Shown one piece after another: positions 26,867-37,592 of a DNA stretch of 64,000 bases; position 1 is the stretch's first letter; each line of letters opens with the position of its first letter. Source of the DNA: Halopseudomonas pachastrellae (GTDB lineage Bacteria > Pseudomonadota > Gammaproteobacteria > Pseudomonadales > Pseudomonadaceae); the NCBI RefSeq assembly GCF_900114765.1, contig NZ_FOUD01000005.1:62001-126000 (forward strand). Reading direction: 5' to 3'. The notes under the pieces were generated by a model, which made no database searches, was not told where the DNA came from, and saw nothing but the letters and a program-made list of their open reading frames with translations. The position numbers and the translations under genes are program-made.

Positions 26867-27772
26867 TTAGGCGAACTTCTGGATGTTAGCCATCAGCTCG
26901 CGCAGGGCTTCGATGTTGTCTTTCGGGTGGACGGCGCCTTCGAAGCTGCACAGCTGTTCGAAGTTGGCTGCAACGTCTTCCGGGGTGAAGCCTTCGTCCG
27001 GGTTGAAGCCGATACCCAGGGAGCGTTCCCAGCGTACCTTGCCCATCCAGCCGCCGCCGACTTCGAACAGGCTGCCGGTTTCTTTGCACTCTTCGGAGCA
27101 CAGGTAGGTAACCAGCGGGCTGACCAGTTCAGGCTTCAGCTTGTCGAATGCGCCTTCCGGGAACAGGCCTTCGGTCATGCGAGTGCCGCCGGTGGGGGCA
27201 ATGGCGTTGACGAAGATGTTGTTCTTGCGGCCTTCGATAGCCAGGGTACGGGTGAAGCCGTACAGGCCCAGCTTGGCCATGCCGTAGTTGGCCTGACCGA
27301 AGTTGCCGTAGATGCCGGACGTGGAGGAGGTGAAGATCACACGACCGAAGTTGTTGTTCTTCATGTGGTCCCAGGCGGCCTTGGTGGTCTTGTAGGCGCC
27401 TTCGACGTGGACTTTGTAGATCAGGTCCCAGTCAGCGTCGGTCATCTTGGCGAAGCTCTTGTCGCGCAGGATGCCGGCGTTGTTGACGACGATGTCGATG
27501 CGACCGAAGTTGTCCATCGCGCACTCAACGATGCGGTCACCGTTGATGACGTTGTCGGGGTTGGCGATGGCGGTGCCGCCAGCGGCTTTGATTTCTTCCA
27601 CAACCTTGAGCGCGGCTTCGCTGTTGGCGCCTTCGCCGTTGGTGCTGCCACCCAGGTCGTTGACCACAACTTTGGCACCGTGCTTGGCAAACAGCAGGGC
27701 GTGGGCGCGGCCAATGCCGCCACCGGCACCGGTTACGATGACGACTTTGTCGTCGAAACGGATATCGCTCAT
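26867..27772 (-). CDS. SDR-family dehydrogenase (3-hydroxyacyl-CoA type)
   Basis: A 301-residue short-chain dehydrogenase/reductase. The NAD(P) motif TGAGGGIG is at residues 14-21, NNAG at 97-100, Ser151, and Tyr163 with Lys167 as catalytic residues. The sequence DLGGSTNGEGANSEAA and the long C-terminal tail resemble the dehydrogenase domain of peroxisomal multifunctional enzyme type 2, which acts on hydroxyacyl-CoA. A role in fatty-acid beta-oxidation is inferred. The start at 27772 (MSDIRFDDKV) begins directly at the family N-terminus. Confidence 0.85.
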   Translation of the reverse strand: MSDIRFDDKVVIVTGAGGGIGRAHALLFAKHGAKVVVNDLGGSTNGEGANSEAALKVVEEIKAAGGTAIANPDNVINGDRIVECAMDNFGRIDIVVNNAGILRDKSFAKMTDADWDLIYKVHVEGAYKTTKAAWDHMKNNNFGRVIFTSSTSGIYGNFGQANYGMAKLGLYGFTRTLAIEGRKNNIFVNAIAPTGGTRMTEGLFPEGAFDKLKPELVSPLVTYLCSEECKETGSLFEVGGGWMGKVRWERSLGIGFNPDEGFTPEDVAANFEQLCSFEGAVHPKDNIEALRELMANIQKFA

Positions 27773-27814
27773 GGGTTGTCCCCTAAATTCGTGTACGGAT
27801 GAAAAAACGCCGAT

Positions 27815-27833
27815 CAGTGTCGAACACTTGTTT
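27815..27833. promoter_or_regulatory. Inverted repeat upstream of the SDR gene
   Basis: Read on the minus strand, TCAAACA-AG-TGTTCGA is a near-palindrome about 45-60 bp upstream of the start. It partly resembles PsrA/FadR-type sites (CAAAC...GTTTG), which would suit a fatty-acid gene. The match is weak. The rest of 27773-28038 holds no gene. Confidence 0.3.
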
Positions 27834-28008
27834 GAACATGGCAAGGGGGTGGGGCGGCGGTGAATACTGGCTCATAAATGGCGCGAGCGGCGACATTGGC
27901 GCTTTTGCCGGGGTTCGGCCACGACATGTCGTGGCGCTACGGGGTTGATAAGGCGCTGGTGCTGCGCAGGAGGTATGGGCCAGCAGGTGGTGTGCAGTCG
28001 GGGCGTAG

Positions 28009-28028
28009 GGGCGCGGCATGCCGCGCCC
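28009..28028. terminator. Palindrome beyond the dctD stop codon
   Basis: GGGCGCGGCATGCCGCGCCC is a perfect 20-bp palindrome 11-30 bp after the dctD stop. It lacks a T-tract but can end or protect the transcript. Confidence 0.5.
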
Positions 28029-28038
28029 GCAATGTGGG

Positions 28039-29391
28039 TTAGTCCTTGAAGTCGGCCTTGTCCAGGCCGTGGCGTTTCATCTTGTCGTAGAGGGTTTTGC
28101 GCGCCAGGCCAAGCTGCATCATGACCTCCTTGATACTGCCGTTGCAGGCCTTGAGCGCGCTGGCCAGCAGGCTGTGCTCGTAGGCGTCCAGCATCTCAGC
28201 CAGGGTTTGCTGGCCGCCAGCAGCAGGCAATTGCGCTGTTTCCGGGCCACTCAGGGCGGCGGTGCCCATCAGAACGTAGCGCTCGGCCAGGTTGCGCAGT
28301 TCCCGCACGTTGCCGGGCCAGTCGTGCTGCATGAGGGCGGCAGCCTGGGCGGCGTCCAGCGGGATGATCTCGCGGTCGTAGCGGGAGGCTGCAATCAGGG
28401 CGAAGTGGTGAAACAGCAGTGGCACGTCCTGCTTGCGCTCGCGCAGCGGCGGAATCTTGATCTGCACGACGTTGAGGCGGTAGTAGAGGTCGGAGCGAAA
28501 TTCGCCGGCGTCGCTCAGGGCTTTGAGGTCGGACTTGGTGGCGGCGACGATGCGCACATCAACGGCAATCGGCTGGTTGCTGCCAAGGCGTTCGACCTTA
28601 CGCTCCTCCAGCACGCGCAGCAGTTTGACCTGCAGGTTCAGCGGCATGCTTTCCAGTTCATCAAGAAACAATGTGCCTTTGTTGGCGTGCTCGAATTTGC
28701 CGATGCGGCGCTTGTCGGCACCGGTAAAGGCGCCGGCCTCGTGGCCGAACAGTTCGCTCTCGATCAGGTTTTCCGGCACCGCGCCGCAGTTGATGGCGAC
28801 AAAGTTGTGGTCGCTGCGGTTGCTGTTCTCGTGGATGTAACGCGCGATGGCGTCTTTGCCCGAGCCGGTTTCGCCGTGCAGCAGGATGTCGGCGCTGGTG
28901 TTGAGCAGGGGCTCGAGCAGGCCGATCACGGTTTGCATGCTGGCCGAGTCGCCCAGCAGGCGCGGGCCGGGGCGGGTCAGGCCGCGCACCTGGGCCTTGA
29001 GGTGGCGGTTCTCCAGCGCCAGGCGGCGCTTGTCGAGGGCGCGTTTGATGATTTCGATCAGCCCGTCGTGATGGAACGGCTTTTCGATAAAGTCGTAGGC
29101 ACCGTTGCGCATGGCGGCCACTGCCGTACTGATGTCGCCCTGCCCGGTGAGGATGATCAGCGGAATGCTGTCGTCGCAGTCGCGCACCGCCTGCAGTACG
29201 GCCAGGCCGTCCATGCCGGGCATGTGGTAGTCACAGAGGATGATGCCGGGGAAGTCGGCAGTCAGCTCGGCCAGCGCGCTGGGACCATCGGCAAAGGCGC
29301 GCACGGGCAGGTCTTCCAGCGCCAGGGTCTGGGTGATGGCCTGGCGGATGTGGGCGTCGTCATCGATAAAGAAAATCACGGGCTCGCTCAT
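28039..29391 (-). CDS. dctD: Sigma-54-dependent response regulator, DctD type
   Basis: A 450-residue NtrC-family activator. Receiver domain about 1-120 with phosphoacceptor Asp54 in ILCDYHMPG. AAA+ domain about 145-385 with Walker A GETGSGKD and the sigma-54 contact loop GAFTGA. The C-terminal Fis-type helix-turn-helix ends in LGLARKTLYDKMKRHGL. Its ATG overlaps the sensor-kinase stop as ATGA. It presumably activates the sigma-54 promoter in front of the TAXI-TRAP genes. Confidence 0.9.
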   Translation of the reverse strand: MSEPVIFFIDDDAHIRQAITQTLALEDLPVRAFADGPSALAELTADFPGIILCDYHMPGMDGLAVLQAVRDCDDSIPLIILTGQGDISTAVAAMRNGAYDFIEKPFHHDGLIEIIKRALDKRRLALENRHLKAQVRGLTRPGPRLLGDSASMQTVIGLLEPLLNTSADILLHGETGSGKDAIARYIHENSNRSDHNFVAINCGAVPENLIESELFGHEAGAFTGADKRRIGKFEHANKGTLFLDELESMPLNLQVKLLRVLEERKVERLGSNQPIAVDVRIVAATKSDLKALSDAGEFRSDLYYRLNVVQIKIPPLRERKQDVPLLFHHFALIAASRYDREIIPLDAAQAAALMQHDWPGNVRELRNLAERYVLMGTAALSGPETAQLPAAGGQQTLAEMLDAYEHSLLASALKACNGSIKEVMMQLGLARKTLYDKMKRHGLDKADFKD

Positions 29392-31226
29392 GGCCTCTCC
29401 GCGGGGTGCGCTGCGCCGCGCGGCGGCTGAAAGCGCAGGATAAAGTCGGCGCCGCGTGCATCGCGGCGGTTCTGGCCGGTCAGGCTGCCGCCCAGGGCAT
29501 CCATGATCTGCCGTGAAATCGACAGGCCAAGGCCAAGGCCCTGTTTCATCGACTTGGTGGTGTAGAACGGCTCGAACAGTTGCTCGCTGTCAGCCGGCAG
29601 GCCGTGGCCATTGTCGCGCACGTGGCAGGTGATCTGGTGGTCGCTGCGCTGAATCTCCAGGCTGATCTGGCCATCGGGTACGGCCTCCACGGCATGCACG
29701 GCATTGGCAATCAGGTTGACCAGCACCTGCTCGATGCGAATCAGCTCGCCGTGTACGGGCACCGGTTGGTCAGGGCGCTGCCACTGGATATCAATACCGC
29801 GGCTGCTCTCCTGGGCGTTGATGATCTTCAGGGCCGCGTCGATGGGCTGGCGCAGATCAACCTGAGAGGGCAGGTCGGCAGACTTGCGGGCAAACACTTT
29901 GAACTGCCGGGTCAGCTCGGCCATGGTGTCGCACAGGCTGATGATCTCCTGGAGATTGGCCGCTACTGTCTCCTGCTCGCCACGCTCCAGAAAGCGTTGG
30001 CTGTTGCGCGCGTAGGCCTGAATGGCGGTCAGCGGCTGGTTCATCTCATGGTTTAGCCCGGCGGACATCTGTCCGAGTACGGCCAGCTTGGCAGACTGGA
30101 TCAGCTCCTGCTGGGCGGCTTTCAGTTCGGTTTCGGCGCGCTCGCGTTCGCTGATCTCGGCCAGCAACTGGCGGTTGGAGGTTTCCAGGTCGGCCGTGCG
30201 CTCGGCCACGCGTTGTTCCAGCAGGGTGCTGCGCTGGGCCAGCTCGCCCTCGCGGCGGTGACGTTCGCGCAGGTACAGCCAGGTCAGCAGCACACCGGAG
30301 ACCAGCAGGCAGCTGCCCAGCAGGAACAGAGTGCGCGCCCAGAATACCGGGCGGGTGTCGCTCAGTACGCGCAGGGTCCAGTCTTCGCTGGGCAGCGGCA
30401 TGCTGACGCTGAGGTAGCTGCGCTGGCGTTGCTGCTCAGCGATCATCAGATATTCCGCATCGATACCCCAGGGTGTTGGCAGGGTGGTGGTGACCAACGG
30501 TGCAATGGCCTGGCGGTCGTAGCGTTGCTCCTCAACCAGTTGACGCTCCAGCCAGCTGTCCAGTGGTTTGATGCTGCGATACAGCCAGTCGGGGCGGCTG
30601 GCGATAAAGCTGACGCCCTGGGCGTCGGTAATCAGCATTTCGCTGGTACGGGCGGCGTCGGGCCGCTGCCACTGCTGCTCCAGTGCGGTGACCTGCACTT
30701 TCATGGTGATTACGCCGATGGGCTGGTTGCTGCCATCGTTGGGCATCACCGCCTGGGCAAAATACAGGCCGCGCACCCGCGAGGTGGTGCCCTGGGCAAA
30801 GTAGAACGCCGGTGCGCCGGGGTCAGCCATGGCGCGGCGAAAATAGGGGCGAAAGGCGAAGTTGCGGCCAATGAAGCTGGCGCTTTGCTGATAGTTGCTG
30901 GCGGCGATGGTGTGACCGCCGGCGTCCATCAGGTAGACATCCGAGCTGGCAACGATGGTTGCCATGGTTTGCATGATGCTGTTGGCAGCGTCGATATGCT
31001 GCGCCTGCTCGGGGCTGTTCAGGGCCTGGCGTAGCTGCGGATGCTGGGCTGCCAGAGCCACAATGGGTTCGTAGCGCTTGATCTCGTTGCTGATCAGCTG
31101 GCTGTAGCGAAAGGCCTCATCGCGCCCGTGTTGTTCCAGCTGGCGATAACCAAAATGACCGCCAAGCTGCCATGCCAGCAGGGCGATCAGGCTGAAACAC
31201 AGGGCGATGGGCAGATTTTTTTTCAT
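29388..31226 (-). CDS. dctB: Sensor histidine kinase, DctB type
   Basis: A 612-residue inner-membrane kinase. Two membrane segments (about 5-25 and 300-320) flank a periplasmic dCache/PAS-like sensor domain, as in DctB. A coiled-coil linker (about 330-380) leads to the kinase core with phosphoacceptor His in GLNHEMNQPL and the ATP-binding DNGHGLP and GLGLGLSIS motifs. The start at 31226 (MKKNLPIALC) places the first membrane helix at the N-terminus; a longer reading adds unlikely sequence. It is co-translated with dctD and lies 85 bp after the TRAP permease gene. Confidence 0.88.
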   Translation of the reverse strand: MKKNLPIALCFSLIALLAWQLGGHFGYRQLEQHGRDEAFRYSQLISNEIKRYEPIVALAAQHPQLRQALNSPEQAQHIDAANSIMQTMATIVASSDVYLMDAGGHTIAASNYQQSASFIGRNFAFRPYFRRAMADPGAPAFYFAQGTTSRVRGLYFAQAVMPNDGSNQPIGVITMKVQVTALEQQWQRPDAARTSEMLITDAQGVSFIASRPDWLYRSIKPLDSWLERQLVEEQRYDRQAIAPLVTTTLPTPWGIDAEYLMIAEQQRQRSYLSVSMPLPSEDWTLRVLSDTRPVFWARTLFLLGSCLLVSGVLLTWLYLRERHRREGELAQRSTLLEQRVAERTADLETSNRQLLAEISERERAETELKAAQQELIQSAKLAVLGQMSAGLNHEMNQPLTAIQAYARNSQRFLERGEQETVAANLQEIISLCDTMAELTRQFKVFARKSADLPSQVDLRQPIDAALKIINAQESSRGIDIQWQRPDQPVPVHGELIRIEQVLVNLIANAVHAVEAVPDGQISLEIQRSDHQITCHVRDNGHGLPADSEQLFEPFYTTKSMKQGLGLGLSISRQIMDALGGSLTGQNRRDARGADFILRFQPPRGAAHPAERP

Positions 31227-31311
31227 GGTCTGGTGTTCGTGGGCTCCACGCGAGCGTAGCCCCAGCCAGCAGGCCGGACAACCCGCAATGTGCAGGTTGT
31301 CCGGTTTTGGC

Positions 31312-33498
31312 TCAGGCAGCCGGTGCCAGCTGACGCGCGCCGAGTTTCTTTTGCAGGCCAGCGGCAAGCACGGCAGTGGCGATGCCGACCAGGTCGGTCA
31401 GTCCGCCGCCCTCGATCATCAGGAAGGCCGCGACGATCAGCAGGCCGCGTACCAGCCAGTTGGTGCGCAGGTTCATGAACCAGCCCTGTACGCCGGCCGA
31501 CAGCAGGTAGACGCCCGCGCTGGCGGTGATCAGTGCCTGGATGATGGCCGGGATGCTGTCGTTCATCAGCAGAGCGCTGTTGTAGAAGAACATGAACGGC
31601 ACGATAAACGCGGCCAGACCAATCTTGAACGAGGCAACCGAGGTCTGCATCGGGTTGGCACCCGAGATGCCCGCTGCAGCGAACGAGGCCAGCGCGACCG
31701 GCGGGGTGATCGCCGAGACGACCGCAAAGTAGAACACAAAGAAGTGCGCAGTCAGCGGGTCGATGCCGAGCTGGATAAGACCGGGAGCCACGACCGAGGC
31801 GGCGACCGCGTAGGCGGCTGTGGTCGGCATCCCCATGCCCAGTACGATGGAGATCAGCATCGCGAAGACCAGGGCCAGCAGCTGGCTGGCGTCAGCCAGG
31901 CCCAGCAGCATGGAGGAGAAGCGCGCGCCGACACCGGTCAGGGCGATGACGCCTACGATCACACCGGCACAGGCACAGACGACGATGATCTGGATCGACA
32001 TAATGCCGGCCAGCTCCAGTGCCTTGAGCATGCCGCGCAGGCCCATCTTGTTGGGCGACAGCCAGCTGACCACCGCAGCGGCAACGGTTGCCAGGGTGCC
32101 GGCACGGATGACCGAGTAGCCGAGGAACAGGGCCACCACCAGGATCAGAATCGGCACAAACAGATAGACCTGACGCAGCAGCGCCTTGAGCTGCGGCAGC
32201 TCGTCTTTGCGCATGCCGCGCATGCCGGTCTTCGCCGCTTCCAGATCGACCATGAAGTACACCGAGGCGAAGTACAGAATCGCCGGGATAACCGCGGCAA
32301 TCGCGATCTCGGTGTAGGGGATACCGGTGATCTCGGCCATGATGAAGGCGCCTGCGCCCATGATCGGCGGCATGATCTGGCCACCGGTGGAGGCAGCGGC
32401 TTCAACCGCGCCGGCGGTCTTTTTGCTGTAGCCGACTTTCTTCATCAGCGGGATGGTCAGCGAGCCGGTGGAGACCACGTTCCCGGCGCTGGTGCCGTTG
32501 ATCATGCCCATCAGGCCGGAAGCAAAAATCGACACCTTGGCCGGGCCGCCGCGTGAACGACCGGCGCAGGCAAAGGCGAAGTTGACGAAGTAGTCACCCA
32601 CCTTCGAGGCCTGCAGGAACGCAGCGAAGATGATGAACAGAATGATGTAGGTCGAGGATACAGCGGTGGTCGGGCCCAGTACGCCGATGTCGGTGTAGAC
32701 CTGACTGAAGAAGCGCTGAATGCTCAGGCCCGGATAGCCCAGGAAGCTCGGCAGGTGCGGGCCGGCGAACACGTAGGCAACAAACAGCAGGGCGATGACT
32801 ACCAGCGCCAGACCAGCCACGCGGCGGGTCATTTCCATGATCAGCGCGGTACCGGCTACAGCGGCAAAGCTCATGCCGATGGGCGCGAACGGGGTGCCGG
32901 TGCTCATGCGCAGCGGTGAGTTGAAGATCACCAGAAAGTAACCGGCGCTGGCCAGCGAGCAGACAATCAGCACTAGGTCGGGCAGGTTGAAGCCGCTGCG
33001 CTGCTGGCGGTGCAGCCAGCTCAGCACAATGCCGACACCGGTGGCGGCCAGCAGCGGCCAGCCGTAGTGCAGAGTCTCGATCTCGACCGGCACGCGCATG
33101 GCGCCGCCCTTGAGCAGCAGGTACATCGAGACGGTTTGCCACAGGGCGTAGCCCGCCGGCAGCAGGGCGCCGACGGCGGCAACGTTCATCCAGCGTTGCA
33201 GGGTGCTGGGGACCTCGGTAAAACCGCGACCCGAGAACAGCAGGTAGCCCAGAATCAGCGCGCCGCACACGTGCACGATGCGGTAGCTCCAGGTCTCCAT
33301 CGGAGAAATGTTCAGCACGTAAAGGTGAAATGCCGAGTACAGGATGGCCAGCACGGCCATGCCGTGCATGCGCCAACCTTGATACAGGCGGCGGTTGCCC
33401 TCAACGGGTTCGTCGTCCACGCCTTCTGCCATGACCGGAGCGGTGGGCGCGAGGGTGGCGTGCGGATCATCCGCATGGGAGTGAGTTTGCTGAGTCAT
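31312..33498 (-). CDS. TRAP transporter fused permease (DctQM type)
   Basis: A 728-residue inner-membrane protein in which the small (4TM/DctQ) and large (12TM/DctM) TRAP subunits are joined, the usual form for TAXI-type systems. The DctM part carries FIIFAAFLQASKVGDYFV and SAGNVVSTGSLTIPLMKKVGY, with GGQIMPPIMGAGAFIMAE nearby. Uptake is driven by an ion gradient, commonly Na+. It is downstream of the TAXI binding-protein gene, in an operon with dctB and dctD. Substrate unknown; TAXI systems often take glutamate or other carboxylates. Confidence 0.88.
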   Translation of the reverse strand: MTQQTHSHADDPHATLAPTAPVMAEGVDDEPVEGNRRLYQGWRMHGMAVLAILYSAFHLYVLNISPMETWSYRIVHVCGALILGYLLFSGRGFTEVPSTLQRWMNVAAVGALLPAGYALWQTVSMYLLLKGGAMRVPVEIETLHYGWPLLAATGVGIVLSWLHRQQRSGFNLPDLVLIVCSLASAGYFLVIFNSPLRMSTGTPFAPIGMSFAAVAGTALIMEMTRRVAGLALVVIALLFVAYVFAGPHLPSFLGYPGLSIQRFFSQVYTDIGVLGPTTAVSSTYIILFIIFAAFLQASKVGDYFVNFAFACAGRSRGGPAKVSIFASGLMGMINGTSAGNVVSTGSLTIPLMKKVGYSKKTAGAVEAAASTGGQIMPPIMGAGAFIMAEITGIPYTEIAIAAVIPAILYFASVYFMVDLEAAKTGMRGMRKDELPQLKALLRQVYLFVPILILVVALFLGYSVIRAGTLATVAAAVVSWLSPNKMGLRGMLKALELAGIMSIQIIVVCACAGVIVGVIALTGVGARFSSMLLGLADASQLLALVFAMLISIVLGMGMPTTAAYAVAASVVAPGLIQLGIDPLTAHFFVFYFAVVSAITPPVALASFAAAGISGANPMQTSVASFKIGLAAFIVPFMFFYNSALLMNDSIPAIIQALITASAGVYLLSAGVQGWFMNLRTNWLVRGLLIVAAFLMIEGGGLTDLVGIATAVLAAGLQKKLGARQLAPAA

Positions 33499-33564
33499 GG
33501 TGCACCTGCAAGGGAACGGGCCGCCCAGCGTGGGCCGGGCGGCGGTGGACAGGGAGATAGAGCG

Positions 33565-34548
33565 TTACTTGACCAGTGCCGGGTCCAGCTCGTAGCCGTT
33601 TTCAGCAAACCAGCGCGCCGCACCCGGGTGCCACGGAATAAAGGTGTTCTTGTCGCGGTTTTCCGGAATGCTGGTCACCGCAGACTGGTGGATAGACACC
33701 ATGCGCGGGTTGTTTTCCATGGTCAGGCGGGTGACTTCGTAGACGAAGCTCTCCGGCAGATCACAGTTGGCCACGGCGAAGTTCCACATCGCCACGGCGC
33801 GCACGTCTTCCTTGGCTGAGCCGTAGGTGCCGGCCGGGATGGTGAATTCGGAGACCGGGAAGTTGGCGACCAGTTTGTCGGCTTCTTCCTGGGTGAAGGA
33901 GATCACGTTGACGGCGGTCTGCACTTCCAATTGGCTGATGGTCGGCACCGGGATGCCGGCGGCAAAGCCGATCATGTCCAGCAGGCCGTCCTGCATCTGG
34001 CCGCCCAGGTCAGCCCAGCTGCCGTTGCGGGGTTCAAAGTCCACGCCCAGGGTTTCCATCATGCGCGGGAAGTAGCTGTCGGAGGTGGAACCAGACGGGC
34101 CAAAGCCGATGCGGGTGCCAGCCGGAATGTCGCTGATGGTTTTCACGCCGGAGCTGCCGAGGGCGGCCATGGAGAAGGGCGTTTCGAACATCGGGAACAT
34201 GGCGCAGGTGTTATCCAGCGGCATGCCCGGGGCCAGCGGGCTCTTGCCCTCAATGGCGTCGCGGGCCGGGCCCATGGTGGTGAAACCGAAGGCCAAATCA
34301 CCGGTGTGGACCAACGCCATGTTTTGCACCGGGCCGCCGGTTACTTCTGCGCCACCGGAAACACCGGTTTGCTCGGCGATAAAGTTGGCCCAGCCGGAAC
34401 CGTAAGCGAAGTAGGTGCCGCCTTGGCTGGCTGTGCCGACGGTGAAGCTGGAGGGCCAGCCGTCGCGGTCCTGAGCGAAAGCCAGGGAGCTGGAGAGCAG
34501 GGTGGTGGCAGACAGGCCGGCAACGGCCAGGGTGCGTAAGGTTTTCAT
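33565..34548 (-). CDS. TAXI-family TRAP transporter substrate-binding protein
   Basis: A 327-residue periplasmic binding protein with a signal peptide (MKTLRTLAVAGLSATTLLSSSLAFAQ). The mature chain opens with FTVGTASQGGTYFAYGSGWANF, typical of the TAXI solute receptors. The start at 34548 is the first residue of the signal peptide. It is the first gene of a TAXI-TRAP-dctB-dctD operon with a sigma-54 promoter 64-79 bp upstream. Confidence 0.9.
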   Translation of the reverse strand: MKTLRTLAVAGLSATTLLSSSLAFAQDRDGWPSSFTVGTASQGGTYFAYGSGWANFIAEQTGVSGGAEVTGGPVQNMALVHTGDLAFGFTTMGPARDAIEGKSPLAPGMPLDNTCAMFPMFETPFSMAALGSSGVKTISDIPAGTRIGFGPSGSTSDSYFPRMMETLGVDFEPRNGSWADLGGQMQDGLLDMIGFAAGIPVPTISQLEVQTAVNVISFTQEEADKLVANFPVSEFTIPAGTYGSAKEDVRAVAMWNFAVANCDLPESFVYEVTRLTMENNPRMVSIHQSAVTSIPENRDKNTFIPWHPGAARWFAENGYELDPALVK

Positions 34549-34611
34549 GGCATAACTCCGGTTCTTGTGTTTTTTTTGGCCCGAGTGGGTGGGCAATCAC
34601 GCACAGACCAA

Positions 34612-34627
34612 CGCAAGCGCTGTGCCA
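34612..34627 (-). promoter_or_regulatory. Sigma-54 promoter of the TAXI-TRAP operon
   Basis: On the minus strand TGGCACAGCGCTTGCG matches TGGCAC-N5-TTGC exactly. DctD encoded in the same operon is the likely activator. Confidence 0.8.
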
Positions 34628-34692
34628 CAAGAAGGAAGCTATTGTTTTATATGGATTTTGCTGGTTTTTGCTGAGGCGGTTTGGCGGGTTTT

Positions 34693-34719
34693 CACCCATT
34701 GTTTTTTGGTTAATGGGTG
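34693..34719. promoter_or_regulatory. Inverted repeat, candidate DctD activator site
   Basis: CACCCATT and AATGGGTG form a perfect 8-bp inverted repeat with an 11-bp spacer, 66-92 bp upstream of the -24 element. Position fits an upstream activating sequence. Confidence 0.45.
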
Positions 34720-34727
34720 GGAAATGA

Positions 34728-34760
34728 CCCATCGCCGCCGGAGGGCACCGAGGCGATGGG
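34728..34760. terminator. Hairpin after urtE
   Basis: CCCATCGCC and GGCGATGGG form a 9-bp stem just beyond the urtE stop codon. No T-tract follows on the minus strand. It may end the urt transcript before the TAXI promoter. Confidence 0.45.
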
Positions 34761-34769
34761 CAGGGTGGG

Positions 34770-35467
34770 TCAGACGGTCAGATAACGTTGGATCAGATCG
34801 TCATTCAGATCATCCATCGGGCCGCTGGCAACCATGCGCCCGCGTTCCATGATGAAGAAGCTTTCCGCCGCCCGGCGGGCGAACGGCAGCTTCTGCTCGA
34901 CCAGCAGCACGGTCAGCCCCAGCTCGGTGTTGAGCTTGCGGATAACGTCGCTGATGTCGCGCACGATGTTGGGCTGAATGCCCTCGGTCGGCTCATCGAG
35001 AATCAGCAGCTTGGGGTCGAGCACCAGCGCGCGGCCAATCGCCAGTTGCTGCTGCTGACCACCGGACAGGTCGCCGCCGCGGCGGTGTTTCATTTCCTTG
35101 AGCACCGGGAACAGCTCATAGATGTGCGCGGGAATCTGCCGGGCGCGGTCGGGGCGGGCTCCGAGCGAGATTTTCAGGTTCTCTTCCACCGTCAGTAGCG
35201 GAAAGATCTCGCGCCCCTGCGGTACGTAGCCGATCCCGGAGCGGGCGCGGTTTTCGGTCGAGAGCTTGGTGATGTCGCGGCCCATCAGGCTGATCTGCCC
35301 GCTTTTCACTGGCAGCAGGCCGGTGATGCATTTGAGCAGGGTGGTCTTGCCGACGCCGTTACGGCCGAGCAGGCAGCTGCAGCTGCCTTCTTTCAGCTCC
35401 AGGTCGAGGTCCCAGAGAATGTGGCTCTGGCTGTAAAACTGGTTGATACCTTGAATGCTGAGCATGG

Positions 35468-35471
<4 letters not shown>
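34770..35471 (-). CDS. urtE: Urea ABC transporter ATP-binding protein UrtE
   Basis: Cytoplasmic ATPase of 233 residues, LivF-like. Walker A GRNGVGKTT near residue 38, signature LSGGQQQQLAIGRAL and Walker B LLILDEPTEGIQP. UrtE has the same size and position in known urtABCDE operons. Its start overlaps the urtD stop as ATGA. Confidence 0.9.
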
Positions 35472-36300
<829 letters not shown>

Positions 36301-36304
<4 letters not shown>

Positions 36305-37398
36305 TGTTTGTCTCCCTTGCGGCTGAAGCGGTCGAACAGGCCCACGATGCCCTTGGGCAGTAGCAGGGTTACCAGTACGAACAGACCGCCGAGGATGAAC
36401 AGCCAGGTTTCCGGTGAGAAGGTGGTGAAGAAGGTCTTGGCGTAGTTGACGCTGAACGCGCCGACAATGGCGCCGAACAGGGTGCCACGGCCGCCGGTTG
36501 CGACCCAGACCACCATTTCGATGGAGTTGAGCGGGGAGAACTCGCCCGGGTTGATGATGCCGACCTGCGGCACGTAAAGTGCGCCGGCCACTGCCGCCAG
36601 CATGGCGGAGAATACGAACAGCCAGAGCTTGTAGCTTTCTACCTGATAACCGCTGAAGCGGGTGCGGCTCTCGGCGTCGCGGATGGCGATGATCACCCGG
36701 CCCATGCGCGAGGTAACGATGTAGCGGCAGGCCATATAACCGATGATCAAGGCGAACGCCGAGGCCACGAACAGCCCGACCCGGGTAGTCTTGGCCGCCA
36801 GATCAAAGCCGAGGATTTCCTTGAAGTCGTTCAGGCCGTTGTTGCCGCCAAAGCCCATCTCGTTGCGGAAGAAGGCGAGCATCAGGGCGTAGGTCAGCGC
36901 CTGGGTGATGATGGCAAAGTAGACGCCGGTCACCCGCGAACGGAACGCCAGCCAGCCGAACACCAGAGCCAGCAGGCCCGGCACCAGCAGCACCATCAGC
37001 ATGGCGAACCAGAACATGTCGAAGCCCTGCCAGTACCAGGGCAGCTTGTCCCAGTTGAGCACCACCATGAAGTCCATCAGCTCGGGGTGGCCGTAGACAC
37101 CGCGATCGCCAATCTGGCGCATCAGGTACATGCCCATGGCGTAACCGCCCAGGCTGAAGAAGGCGCCGTGGCCAAGTGACAGGATGCCGGCGTAGCCCCA
37201 GATCAGGTCGACAGACAGGGCCAGCAGGGCAAAGCAGAGAAACTTGCCGAGCAGCGCCACGGTGTAGTTGGAAATGTACAGCGGTGAGTCAGACGGCACC
37301 GCCAGGTTGAGAATCGGCACGATGATGGCGGTGAGCAGCACCAGGCCCAGCACCAGCATCCCGCCTCGATCACTGAGTAACAGTCGTTGGGTAAGCAT
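36301..37398 (-). CDS. urtC: Urea ABC transporter permease UrtC
   Basis: Inner-membrane permease of 365 residues, LivM-like, with about ten hydrophobic segments. GYAGILSLGHGAFFSLGGYAMGMYLMR near residue 68 is a UrtC hallmark. The charged C-terminus is on the cytoplasmic side. It is separated from urtB by a 187-bp gap that holds a repeat element. Confidence 0.92.
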
Positions 37399-37445
37399 GC
37401 TTCCCTCGTAGAATACGTGTGGTAATGGATTGGAGGCAGTGAACT

Positions 37446-37592
37446 GCAGGCTGTTGAAAAACTACCTGCGTTGCCATCGCGGCGTTGAAAACAGTCTCAA
37501 AATGCTCATTTACTCTCGGTAAACTCCGCTTTTCACCTGTTTTCGCCTTGCGCTGGCTGCCTCGGCTACGTTTTTGAATAGCCTGCTAGTCA
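37446..37592 (+). repeat. Palindromic repeat element, copy 2 (inside the urt operon)
   Basis: The core (from CTACCTGCGTTG to CTGGCTGCCTCG) matches copy 1 at 7385-7523 in inverted orientation, with CTCAAAATGCTCATTTAC shared exactly. The flanking arms differ: GGCTGTTGAAAAAC on the left pairs with GTTTTTGAATAGCC on the right in 12 of 14 positions. The element fills the urtC-urtB gap and overlaps the last few codons of urtB. Confidence 0.75.
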
